From assembly GCA_022495005.1 (NCBI GenBank), contig JAGYXB010000458.1, positions 248,001-312,000 of the forward strand: a stretch of DNA of 64,000 bases, written 5' to 3'. How positions within the stretch are numbered: the stretch's first letter is position 1; each line of letters starts with the position of its first letter. Below are positions 45,440 to 56,215 of this stretch, in pieces. The notes below the pieces were generated by a model that had not been told where the DNA came from, searched no databases, and was given only the letters and a program-made list of their open reading frames with translations. This DNA comes from Rhyacophila brunnea. Lineage: Eukaryota > Arthropoda > Insecta > Trichoptera > Rhyacophilidae. The translations under genes and the position numbers were made by a program.

Positions 45440-46115
45440 TTTTAATTAATAATTTGTTATAGATACTCATTTTTTTTTAAATATCTTTCTAAAATGTCTA
45501 TGACTGAACAATCAGAAAATGTTAAACAATAATTTTTGCATAAGCATAATTTTAAAATTCCTCGATCATTCCATAATATTATGTATTGGTCAGACGTGTC
45601 GTCGCATGTTTTGCTATCTCTGTGCGTCTTTTTTATTTCTACAATACATCTGCGTTTTTTGCTAATGGTCGTTACCAAATATACAAACTTGTCCACTGTT
45701 TCTATATTTCGGACTATACTTGCTGCAAGTATAAAAACCCAATTGATAACCATTAATTTGGTATTTTTCTATTAATAAGGAGGCCATATTTGCTACTCTC
45801 TTCCTCTACCCGATGTAGCAACAGAACTCTGTGATTTCTCTTTCATCAGCAGCGATTAGCATAGTATCATCTACAAATCTCAACTTATTTATTTTCTGAC
45901 CACGAATTGTTATTCCGCCGTGCCAATGATCTGAGGCTTTCGCCAATAATTATTTCCATATATTATATTGAATAACTTGGGAGATAAAACACATCCCCGG
46001 AAACTTATAAAAAATGTGTTATTTACTTTTACGTTTGTGGTTATTGTTATATAGGTTTTTGATGAAGCAAGTAAGATGTGTTAGAGTTCCTATTTCAAGA
46101 AATACCTTTCACGCA
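45440..46115 (-). mobile_element. Decayed LINE reverse transcriptase palm region
   Basis: Read from 46115 downwards with frame changes: LTCFIKNLYNNN, then GCVLSPKLFNI-like (GMCFISQVIQYN with the other frame GCVLSPKLFNIIYGNNYWRK), GQKINKLRFVDDTMLIAADE, REI, and after further shifts ETVDKFVYLVTTISKK and EIKKTHRDSKTCDD. These match, in order, RT blocks LI.NLY, RQGC.LSP.LFNIY, LRYADDT.L.A (catalytic YADD drifted to FVDD at 45866-45877) and V..F.YLG..I. The 98-codon frame 45457-45753 is the last part. No intact enzyme; this is the only fragment in the window that preserves the RT active-site region. Confidence 0.8.
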
Positions 46116-46193
46116 GAGCTCCATATTATACAGTGAAATAATGCCTTCTGATGGTTAATGACGTATAATATCATAAAGGCTTAATTACATTGG

Positions 46194-46631
46194 CAGACGC
46201 GCAGATCCAACCAGATCGAACGATCCACGCTGACCGTCATGACCAATGTCTTTACCCTATATATTAAGTAATTACACGCAACGATTCGATCGCGTTGGTC
46301 CTTGCTTTCGATTGGTTTAAAATATACATAGTGTTGCTATTATTAAAAATATAGGTTGACCGAAAACTATTTCTTCGTTAGATTGGTGGCTACACTAAAC
46401 AGTTTTACCTCCCAATTGTACGTCAAAACTCAACTGTCAAACCTTACCTTGCAAGCGGGCGGTAGCTTCGGATATGTTCGTACGTTCTCGGTAATCTTCG
46501 TGAATTGTGGCAGACAAAAATAAGACTAGTTCCAATTTTCTCACGATCATCCACGATCCCGGAAAACCATATATAATAGATTTTGGCAATCATGGCAGAC
46601 GATCGGGCCAGAAGCAATCTGCCAATGTAAT
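46194..46631. mobile_element. MITE with ATTACATTGGCAGA ends
   Basis: ATTACATTGGCAGACG at the left and its inverse TCTGCCAATGTAAT at the right form 14-bp perfect terminal inverted repeats; the subterminal regions also pair partly (CGATCGAACGATCC-type, CGATCGGGCC). The interior is moderately GC-rich and non-coding. No clear target-site duplication. A second copy was not found here. Confidence 0.65.
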
Positions 46632-47290
46632 TTGTATTGTATTAAACTCTCTACATTTTTCAATTAGTTGTCCGATGTTCAAAATTTGTTTGCTAGTTAA
46701 TAAATAAAAAACCTATGTAGGTATTATACCAAGTTAAAATCAAATGTAAACGCATAGTAAGAGAATAAATAGCAGTAAGCTACAACATGCGTCATTTCTG
46801 CGGGTGTGCTTGTGCGTAATTAACACGTCCATAGAATAATGCCTCCCCCCAAAACTATTCCGACATGTTTTACATCCATACGTACGTACATACAAACATT
46901 GTGTCATTCGCTTTGCTAAAATCGCGAAACTTGAAATTAATTATTGTCTCTATATACATGTGCCAGATTGAAGTGTGAGTGTTTCACACCAACGAACGAT
47001 TTTGGCATATTAACCAGTAGCTGTTGATTATAAATTTCAAGTTTTGATTAAAGACATCATAATTTGATAATATTTACTCATCTAATTACGTGTCATATAA
47101 ACGTCAAAAATTAATAATTTAGGGTATCTTTGAGAGATAAACCTGAATAATCTGTCGACTTTGTAAGTATGAGTATGTCATTATGATGCCATAACTCTTT
47201 TTCTATTTTATAAATCATTCCAAGACGATATAAACTATAATACAACTGAATTTAAGTTTCAGTTTTTACATTTTCACAACTTAAGTCCTA

Positions 47291-47790
47291 TGGCCCAGTC
47301 CAGATGGCGCATTTTGTAACAAGTAACGTAAGTAAGTAACAAGTCGCGCGTTTATCATGAGACATGTAACCTCATTGAGCTATCCGCATGCACTCACGGC
47401 GTAACGTCTGTCGCGCGACAAGCGCAAGCGAACGCAAGACTCTCGAGTACGCGACGTCTATATCCATTCCAAAATTAATCACGATCACTTTGCGATGAGC
47501 GCTTTTTATGTCTACTCCAAAATAAACTACGTCACCTAGCTTGTAAACTGCGGAGAATACATATTCCAAGTTATCGCAAAATACAAAATTTCATAGAAAT
47601 TGAGTATCACAATTGAGTTATCGGGCTTTATCTTGCACTTGTTTGTTTTTTATACTGATTTAAAAATGAATTACGTCACCTAGCTTGTTCACTGCCAAAT
47701 GAAACGCGTTATATGGGCAGAGCACATTTTTTTTACTCGAGCGTAAAGCGCGGTGTGACACGCGCCATCTGGACAAGGTCTGCGGGTCTA
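47291..47790. mobile_element. GC-rich TIR element (GTCCAGATGGCGC ends)
   Basis: GGCCCAGTCCAGATGGCGCA near 47292 and, inverted, GACCTTGTCCAGATGGCGCG ending near 47781. The inside is unusually rich in CpG and in words such as GTCGCGCG, and contains ACGTCACCTAGCTTGT twice (47528 and 47672). No coding sequence and no clear duplication of the target. Confidence 0.6.
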
Positions 47791-47799
47791 CGGTGTTAT

Positions 47800-48842
47800 C
47801 GACCAGAATCTACGCGTATAATATGCCTGCTACAAATAATAATCGACTTCACTGTTTTATTCTTCATAATTCAATAAAAAAAACGTTATGCCCTGCCTTA
47901 TTTGTGATCTATATATTTTTTAATTACAGTGATAATTATGTATTAATTATTTTGTGTCATTTCCTTTGATTCAATTTTTTGATATTTTAAAAAGTAATAA
48001 AAAAAAATTAATAAAATCAAACCATTTTTTTTATTAATTAGCTTCATTAGGTACCCTTTTCGGAGAAACCTTTTTTTATTGAATGTTGTATTATTTTTCC
48101 TGGAAATTTTTACTTTTGCAATTTGGCTTTGAATCAGAATGCTTCAGCCCGAGTGTTCTGCCCCGTTGAGCTTTTCATGCTTTATTAAGCTTTAAAAAGC
48201 CTTACAACTGTAATTAAACGCAAGAAATATGTCCGCGTAGTTTATAATATTGTAAATATTTACCTTTTTATTCATTTAGATAATATTTCGAATCATCAAA
48301 AAGAATAATAAATATATTACTCTTTAAGGAAAATTAATAACACTGTAATATTTATTTCGACAACTCGATCGGATGCATTCAAGAGACAATCAAAAGACTA
48401 CATACAAACTCAATCAAACGTTACGTATAATGCTACCTACTCCAATCCAGATTATCTTTAGATCAGCAACGGTCAGGACCGAGGCTCGAAATGGACTGGA
48501 GCACACTGGAGCCCTGTTCCTGTTCATAAAATCGGTAAAATTATCGCTCCGTTTCGTAGAAAAAATCTGACTATCTGAGCTAGATAGGCAATATAATAGA
48601 AAATCTAACACACTTATTTTAATGAATTAATATACATCAAATTTGTGTAAATACTCGTATGTAAACATCTTCAGAAAACTATCGAGCGCTCTGGTTCGTA
48701 AATTTTTCGATTTCGAACGCTGGTCTTCTTTCTTCTTCTTTCTTTCGACCATATTCGATCCTAATATGATTATATAGGCCTCCACAGAGTAGAGGTTTGT
48801 ATTAATAGATTTTGTATTAAAAGAAAGATAGAGAGAGAAAAC
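47800..48842. other. No recognisable gene
   Basis: AT-rich. The segment 48365-48600 is more balanced in composition and open on both strands for about 65 codons, but I recognise no family. Confidence 0.35.
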
Positions 48843-48985
48843 AGCCACTTGTTCAACCTATTAGGTCCATACCCTGACAGACACAAATTGAAAAACAATA
48901 TGTGTACTTGCCAGACCTAGGATTTGAACCTAGGACAAACGGCGTTATAGTCCAACGCTTAAGCCGCGCGGCCACCGTGGGTGCT
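48843..48985 (-). mobile_element. tRNA-derived SINE, best-preserved copy
   Basis: On the minus strand: CCACGGTGGCCGCGCGGCTT, AAGCGTTGGACTATAACGCC (tRNA 5' half, box A, anticodon-like loop), then CCTAGGTTCAAATCCTAGG (a perfect T-arm with box B). The SINE body follows: ACACATATTGTTTTTCAATT, GTCAGGGTATGGACCTAATA and GGTTGAACAAGTGGC. The head looks leucine- or serine-like in arrangement, but there is no acceptor-stem closure and the body shows it is a SINE. Confidence 0.8.
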
Positions 48986-48989
48986 GGTC

Positions 48990-50330
48990 GTGGTGCGAAC
49001 GCTGGTCAGGACATGTGAAATGTTTAACTACTTGAAAGCGTATATTGCAATACATGGTATCTTGCAAAGACATGGCAATATTTTAATAGTAATGACTAAA
49101 GCAGTATTCAACTCAATTCAGAATTTCTACAATTCCATCTTGTACTCAGTCATTAACAAAAAGCGTCTATTCAAACCTTGAATTCTGACAGTGCTGATTT
49201 AATTCGAAAGGAATTTTACATTCAATATAAATTAATTAACTTCTATAAACATATTATGGACATTATAAACATCATTTCTTTATTTCAGTTTGTACGTTGA
49301 GCACTGATATCATCTAGTTGTTAACCTTTTCTCCAACCAATTGGGCACTAAATAAAAAACATGCACTTTTCGACTAGGCGTCAAACACGCGATCCACAGC
49401 TTTGTATTATACAAAGTCAGCCACTCTACGTACTAGCTCAGCATTGGTGCGAATAAATAAATTGTATATCAATAATATTAAGTAGGTTACTCTAGTATTT
49501 CAATAATTCAGACTAAGCCTAACGTCTCAAACGGTAGAAAATTTGTATAGCCATTGAGATCTTTTCATAAACACAAGTTGTTTTTATAAACGGAGGCGCT
49601 TACGCGTGTTATGTTGTGCCTGATTTATATGAAGAGAGGGACACGAATAAAATAAGAGATCATGGTTAGGAAGTGAACTAAACATTTTCCGGATATCCGT
49701 TAGACAACTTTTGTCTGTTGATATGTAGTTAGTTTTTCATTTTCAGTGATTCTAAACACAATACCAGATTAGGTAATTTGTTCGGAAAACCTATCCTGAT
49801 TTTTCTCAAAGACTATAAATAGATGAATTATGCATGTAAACTATTAGTATTATAATAGGTGATAGTGATACCACATTGCTTTAGTTCCGTTGATATCTGA
49901 TTAAATCTAAGCTTTGGCGCATTTAGATATTATGGTTTTATATTTATCGGGTTGTTTTAAAATTTTATTATAATGTTCATCTTTTATACTGTTGTTTGAG
50001 AATTTTTTGATTGTTTATCAAAATATTCTAAAAAATCGCGGTGTATTATAAGTATAAGAAATGATTTTTCGTTGGCCTAACCAACCAATGAGAGGCATTT
50101 TATTTTGATACAGTTTTAGAAAATAAATATAATGTCTATTTTACTCTGTGTACTTGGAGCTTATTTAAATTTTTCCATAGATTAACCGTCTATTCAACAT
50201 AAATATTCTAATTATATAATTTTTATTCTTTTATTACAACTTATACTTTTTATTTGGGCCTATCTGGGATTTATGTCGGGCCAATAGCCAATGACAACGA
50301 GGTATCACTCCAAAAGCAAAAGTAACACCA
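48990..50330. other. No gene; degenerate SINE head near 49.4 kb
   Basis: Near 49375-49445 the minus strand has GAGCTAGTACGTAGAGTGGC and GATCGCGTGTTTGACGCC, a weak tRNA-like head. Otherwise AT-rich with nothing recognised. Confidence 0.35.
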
Positions 50331-50336
50331 CTTTCC

Positions 50337-50717
50337 TTATTTTGAAGAATATCTATGAAGTAATATTTTGGTGGACATATTATTATGATCTTGTATGACA
50401 ATTGCTATGCCATGTATGTCACTTGGCCGCATACGCAAGGCGTTATTTTGTAATATTTTCCGTGTCACATTATTTCTTCGATAATGCACTATTATTTCTT
50501 GAGGCCAAGATATAAAATTTTCATAAGTGCAAAAGTACCCTCTTCGAATGGGATGGTCAAAGGCATGGTTATTTATTATCATGTCGCCAAAGAGATAGGT
50601 GCCCATCATAATCTCATTCAATCGACCAATCTTCCAATCAACCAAGATTCTAAAACACGAAACTACCTTAACTGTCAATATCTTCAGTAGTAAATTTAAT
50701 TGACAAAACCAAAACAA
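50337..50717 (-). other. Unrecognised 126-codon open frame
   Basis: The longest unassigned frame in the window apart from LINE fragments. It includes NEIMMGTYLFGDMIINNHAF, DHPIRRGYFCTYENFISWPQ and NNALRMRPSDIHGIAIVIQD, ending HNNMSTKILLHRYSSK. The composition from residue 30 on is plausible for protein; the first 30 residues look like read-through of AT-rich DNA. No domain is recognised and no convincing promoter or splice sites were found. It could be a fragment of a transposon or viral-type gene, or chance. Confidence 0.25.
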
Positions 50718-50826
50718 TAGTGACTTTGATTGGTTCCATGTGTTGTTGAAGAAATTGTTGAGAACTATTCAGCTACTTGCAGAATATTATAATGTAAAGG
50801 TTTACTTTATTCTAATGTATTTAAGT

Positions 50827-51010
50827 TTTTTACTATTCCATTTGAGTCGTTTTTTGGGACCCGGGTTTCGCCTATCGGCATCTTCAGGCACTGTGTACAC
50901 TCGCCAAAAGGCAAATACACACTGACAATGAATAATATTAACTCTAACTTATATAATAAATCAATACAATGAAGTGGGTAAAAACTATATCAACTACGTC
51001 TTAAGTCAAG
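50827..51010 (-). mobile_element. Penelope-like repeat with hammerhead-type motif, copy C
   Basis: Minus strand: TTCATTGTCAGTGTGTATTT, GCCTTTTGGCGAGTGTACAC, the ribozyme-like core, then CGACTCAAATGGAATAGTA. At its right side TTAACTCTAACTTATATAAT shows the empty site of the MITE that interrupts copy A. Together with the plus-strand piece at 51340-51415 it forms an inverted pair around 330 bp of AT-rich DNA. Confidence 0.65.
50858..50887 (-). ncRNA. Hammerhead-ribozyme-like core C
   Basis: CTGAAGA, stem II TGCC-GATA-GGCG, GAAA, stem III ACC/GGT with CG between, GTC. Distal stem I GAGT with ACTC is perfect; the proximal pair next to GTC is lost (CC in place of GC). Confidence 0.5.
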
Positions 51011-51339
51011 GATCAAAATAAAAATATTATACAACAAACAAATTATGAACAGTGTGAACAAAGGTGTTTGTAAAAAAACCCTACCTTATCAATAATAATA
51101 CAGTCGATAAGCGTATAATAAATCGCCAAACCTAATAATAGATCACTAGTAATTATAAACAATAAAAATACTACACTCGAGAGGTGTAAAACCGTCCATT
51201 CTGGGAACAATGGTAACGTATTGAGAATTAATGGAGTTAACTAACGAGACATACATAATATCAGTCTTTAAAAGTTATTTTATTAGTTACGAGTAACAAT
51301 TAATATTCAATAATATTAGTACATGAAAAACTACTCATA

Positions 51340-51415
51340 TGGAATAGTACAAAACTTAAATCCATTAGAATTTAAATTCAAATCCCATCAAGTACCTTCG
51401 GTTGATAGTATTAAT
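51340..51415 (+). mobile_element. Penelope-like repeat body, partial copy D
   Basis: ATGGAATAGTACAAAACTTA, AATCCATTAGAATTTAAATT and CCATCAAGTACCTTCGGTTG match the sequence downstream of the ribozyme-like core in copy B. The core itself is absent here. Confidence 0.6.
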
Positions 51416-51419
51416 ATTA

Positions 51420-52080
51420 TAAATGTTTATAGTTCAGCACAACAATCTTACCTGCTAATATCCGTTACTTGCTTCACAATTTAATTTATTAAAATACTAC
51501 TGACCTATATCCATATTCTCTCCGTCTTTTCTTTGAGAAATAAATAAAAAAACATAAACCTTTTACTGAGGAAATGTATACTTAACCTGTTTTCAAATAA
51601 CTCTGTCCCGGGAGAAATTTTCCTTCTCAGTGGAAAAGCAAGTGAGTGAGTACATTTAAGCGGTCCTCGGGTAACGAGTTATATGTTTCCTTACAACCAT
51701 TCGATTACTTCTTAGTTTCATTTTGTAGTAAACTCATAAGCTTATAGTATTTTAAACAGTCCTGTGTAAACTCTACTTGGAAAATAATTTAGCTTTATAA
51801 ATATATTAAATAGGTAAAACTTATTTGTATTTAATAAGAAATTGCTAATGTGATCATCCTATAATTATTGTCTATAATGCGTTTCAATTTAATTTTTCAA
51901 TTTCAATTTATTTATTTTTAACACAATTTGCACATTACAAATTATATTTTTAAGACGTTCACAACATGACATGAAACATTATTATAAAGAAAAAAGAAAA
52001 AGAAAACTAATAATAATGAAAACATAAAAAGAGAACATAATATTATATAAACATACAAAGCAGTGAAAATTCAATTATAC
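51420..52080. other. No recognisable feature
   Basis: AT-rich DNA directly after Penelope-like copy D; no motif seen. Confidence 0.4.
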
Positions 52081-52126
52081 ATCTCATAGAAGTTCAAAGA
52101 AGTACGCCTAGTTTGCGAAAGAGACC

Positions 52127-52490
52127 CTATTTTAAGATTTTATAAAATAGCGTCCACCTAAACTCACCCTCGCGCAAGTGGAATATTATATCAGCACCCG
52201 AAGCAATTTGGTTGAACATAGATATCACCCTCTCAATTGGCATTACCAGTGACAGGTTGGTTCTGCACCTTGTGAAAATAAACAACTGATGCTCCCTATT
52301 TTCTATATCAGGGACACAATATTTCAACACTACCCAGAATAGCAGAGTTCTCATGTATACCTCGTATAAGTCGAAAAAATGCGTAGCTAAATAAAGATCT
52401 CTTCTAAATTGCAGACTGCAGTATGTAAGCATACCTAAGAGAAAGTCAGTTAGATAAAGCCACGGATAGTATCCATACAAACTCAATTAA
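52127..52490 (-). mobile_element. LINE C-terminal fragment, CRTN family
   Basis: A 119-codon open frame: SLQFRRDLYLATHFFDLYEV, YCVPDIENREHQLFIFTRCR, TNLSLVMPIERVISMFNQIA and SGADIIFHLREGEFRWTL. The order (L..RR.L....F.Y.L..G, then R....F..P..RTN....P..R....FN) is that of the C-terminal region of Jockey/R1/CR1-type LINE proteins. The unbroken frame suggests a relatively young copy. The 3' tail and duplication were not identified. Confidence 0.65.
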
Positions 52491-52499
52491 AGGAGTTTC

Positions 52500-53110
52500 T
52501 AGAATTATTTATAACAATGTGTCAACGAGGATAAAGTTAATAAATCTTGTTATCAAGAACATTTATTTCTGATCTTATTTGTATGATATCCATTATCAGC
52601 TATCTGTTAGGCTCTTTTCGATAGAAGTGGAGTAGTGAGATTCTTTCGTCTTTTAACAAAATTTCACTATCAGAGTTTACTTTGAATGATAAGATGTAAA
52701 AGTTGACATTTCTTAAGGTGCTTTAAAATATGGGCTAAATATGTCGAGTTTTTACATACTTCTTTCATTATTTCTTTAGTCTTTATCATTGTCGACATAA
52801 CCTCGACATTCGTAACTTTATTTATCCAGCTGAAACAAATGATGTATCGATATACCCCTAATATTTTTAAAGCTTTAAGTTTTCTAAGCTCTGTTTCTAT
52901 AAGTGTCTATACCTCTACTTCCTAAATTATAACTGTAAAGACCATTTTCATACCTGGTTCTAAGTTTAAGTCATAGCTACATAGAATTTCCTTTTCTCGA
53001 CTTTCTCGACTCTCGATTTCAGTTCAATATTAATATTCAGCGTTTCTCCAATCGTAATTTATGATAATTTTTAAAATGAGTTTATCATCAGAATAAAAAT
53101 ATTAACAAAA
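52500..53110. other. No recognisable gene
   Basis: AT-rich; no motif. Confidence 0.4.
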
Positions 53111-53500
53111 CCCTAATAAGACGTGCTTTCTACTTTTCTTATCAAAATTCCCATCAATTCTACTCGGTTATAAGTTCTACCGCCCATGATGACCACCGGC
53201 CGATGTAACCCGACACAATTGACTGTAAGCCGACTCTCACATCTAAAATTGCCTCGTCTGCCACACAGCCATAAATCAAACCTTCCAAGAACGTCGATCC
53301 GGTGTTGCATATTATGCAGATTCATCTAGCGACAGTCGCACGTAACCTTCAAAACGTATATATATTTGGATGTAGCGATCGGCAAACTGGTATAGGAATG
53401 ACCAATTGGCGTCTTCGACTCGCAGCCCGAACTAAACCGTCGATTTCGACCAATCTGCGGAGGTCCATTTGGCAACGTGTGTTTTGTGAATAACGATGAC
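53110..53500 (-). pseudogene. Possible Tc1/mariner-type transposase remnant
   Basis: A GC-richer island. On the minus strand, pieces such as HVAKWTSADWSKS, RLSLDESA, GRRGNFRCESRL and GGRTYNRVELMGI, in different frames, resemble in order H..W....W..V.FSDES, RRRGE.. and VWGGISY..RT.L of Tc1-like transposases. The match is weak and needs several frameshifts. No terminal repeats were identified. Confidence 0.35.
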
Positions 53501-55850
53501 GTCACAATGACGTATTTGACACGTCGCAGGTGAGATAGAGTTTTGATGTGAGACCCGGCTAAATGGCTGGCTAACCACTAGACGTTGAGATGCACAGTGA
53601 TCACCTATTACCTACGTTCGTACCGTACCTCGCCTTGTTACACCCGCTTTACCCCACTTCATCTCTCTCCCTACCCAAACAGTACACAATCTACAGAAGC
53701 TAAATCACTCAAAAAGAAATGACGGATTGTCGTCGTACTACTGAGGACGGTAAAGAGTAGAATTAGAGATTATGCCGACAATCTCCTTCTGTTTAAATTC
53801 TAGAGTAATCCTGCGCTGATCTGTTTGCTCCGGTAATTGTTATCGCAGTCGCTTTCTTGATAAGTACAATATTATTATGCAGTTTTTTATATTTAAGTAC
53901 AGATTATGTTCACTATATATACATGATTTGTGCACAGGTATGCCATGTATCCACGATGCATCTCAAAGGCGATAATGCAGTTGTCGCTGACGATACCTTG
54001 GACTGCCTCCAACGCTTGATGATGAATAACTATCTTCGAGGAAGCGGACTATCCACTCAATGGCGCTAGATGAGGCGGTGGTGGTCTAGCAGACAAGGTT
54101 AGATGCCTTACCAAGGGCAGTCACAAATATTTATTGTTGCGATATAAATTAAAATAAAATTGCAAATGGAGACAACGGCGTAAGGTTAGTACCAAAAACT
54201 ATGCATAGGTACTGATGAGTAGGTACCACATGAAGATAAGAATTTAGCGCCATATTGTTTTTACCCAGTATTATAATAGATAATGATATCTATTAGTTAA
54301 CGTATTTATGAAGGATGACTATCGAACGCTAAGTATGTGACGTATTTTCTCTATTTATCATAATTACTCATCCTTATCTCTCCATAAACTCGAGATGATT
54401 TTTTGTGAACCTCGTATTTTTCAAATGACTCTCTTTTTCCGTCATTTGAATGTACCTATTAATCTTTTCGCAAGTATTATTGAATAATTATAATAATATC
54501 ATATTATGATAATAAAATAATATTATGTTGTTTAGTTTCATGATTTTCGTAACTTTTAATACCTATATAGTATTTTTCAAATACTTATCTAAAATATGCC
54601 TTCTTTCCTGAGACTTACCGAGGTAAGAGGTACCATTACTCGGTCTTCTCCCACCCAGAAACAAAAATATTCTACAGATAAATTGGGTACTCATACATTA
54701 TCTGAAAACCTTGTTTAAAGAAAACCTTCAGTTTAAGTTACAAATTTCAAAAAGGATTTTGTTAAAAGAAAAAAATATGACATGTGGCTATGCGGGGTAT
54801 AATTTTGTCCCGCGCGACCTGTTCAGTTATGCACCCCTTCGGAAAATAGCGCGGTGGAAAAATTGGCATCCCCTAAAATTTGTACGACGCAAAAATAAAA
54901 GATGCCGTACATACCTTCGACATGAGCCATCGTAATAGCCTTGTTTACGTTTCAGAACAAATAAGTGCTATTGAATAAGTGAATAGCCCGATCTGTGGGT
55001 GGGGCTCATTTTTCTTTTCAGAGGGAATTACCTTCTGAATGGAGCGGGAACTTTTTAAGGCTTGCGATTTTTTTGACCTTGTTTGTCATAAAAAAGGACA
55101 ATTAAAAGCTGTTTTATAAATATTTCTCTTTCAAATAATTTCTGTGGTAGGATAAAAACGTTATTTTTTTGGTTGAATACGTAAACAGCAAAACGTTGAA
55201 AAATAAATAATTTATAACTTTTTCTGCGCAAATGGTTTTCAATTGGAAAGTTGTGTAACATTTTTGTAAAGATATCTTTTATATATAAGATATTATATAC
55301 TTTAATATCAAAGTTAATGGAATCTTAGAGTGAAATATAAAGACAATTATTTATAAACAAAATCATCGATGTAATAATACTCCAGATCCTCGCCGGAGAG
55401 GCACGGAAGCTTTAATAATAATAAAGTCTTCTATAACTTTACTATGTTTTGATTGAGAACTTTTGTCTATGTACTACTTATAAAATAGTTTTCTATAAGG
55501 ATTTTTTAGGGATAGAAAGAAGAAGAAAAATATTTTTCATCCACAATTAATTACCAAATTATGGCGAAAACTAATCATTAGGTATATCCATTTCCCCTAT
55601 GAATATTGAAAAGTCTAATAAACACATACAATTTGTATTCATATTTCTCAAATTTGATCGATGTATAGTAAACAATCGCCTGTCGCACAATTTCGTCGAT
55701 ATTTATTATCAATTATAAAATTGTGAATGCACGGATACTAGTAAATATATTATTATGTATATATTTTATTCATTTTCATTTCTTGTATATCAATAATCAA
55801 GCAGTTTATAACTTAGTAGTTGAACAACTACACAATAAAATAAATAGTAA
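53501..55850. other. No gene supported
   Basis: Includes a short plus frame 53857-54069 (CHVSTMHLKGDNAVVADDTL) of unknown origin and a GC-richer patch at 54780-54930 without a recognised motif. Otherwise AT-rich. Confidence 0.35.
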
Positions 55851-55859
55851 CCCCTTAAG

Positions 55860-56215
55860 GTGAGCTGAGGTATGGTCTAAAAAGATCGTGACTAGACGAT
55901 GCGCGGATTGTACAAATGACGCGAGCCGAACGAAATATAATTTGTCATAAAAACCAATATGCGTCCATGTAATGTTATGTTTATTGTTATATTACTAATA
56001 ATAATAGTATGTTCATTGACATGTTTTCTTTTTCAAGTACATGCGGAACGTTTTTTAGTCATCTTTACACGATTTAAGAATATATTCCTCCGACGCCATC
56101 ACAAAACAAATTGACGTGTTCACAAGTCGACTATCGCTATGCGAATGGCAACGAGGCCGAAATTACGTCCCACACAGTGTTGAAAATTATTTGCCGTTTT
56201 ATTTATGTACGCTCT
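55860..56215. repeat. 350-bp dispersed repeat, copy 2
   Basis: Same orientation and order of blocks as 17019-17375, with about one fifth of positions changed and a few small gaps. Upstream GTAACCCCTTAAGGTGAGCT has no counterpart in copy 1, so the left boundary is near 55866. Confidence 0.7.
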
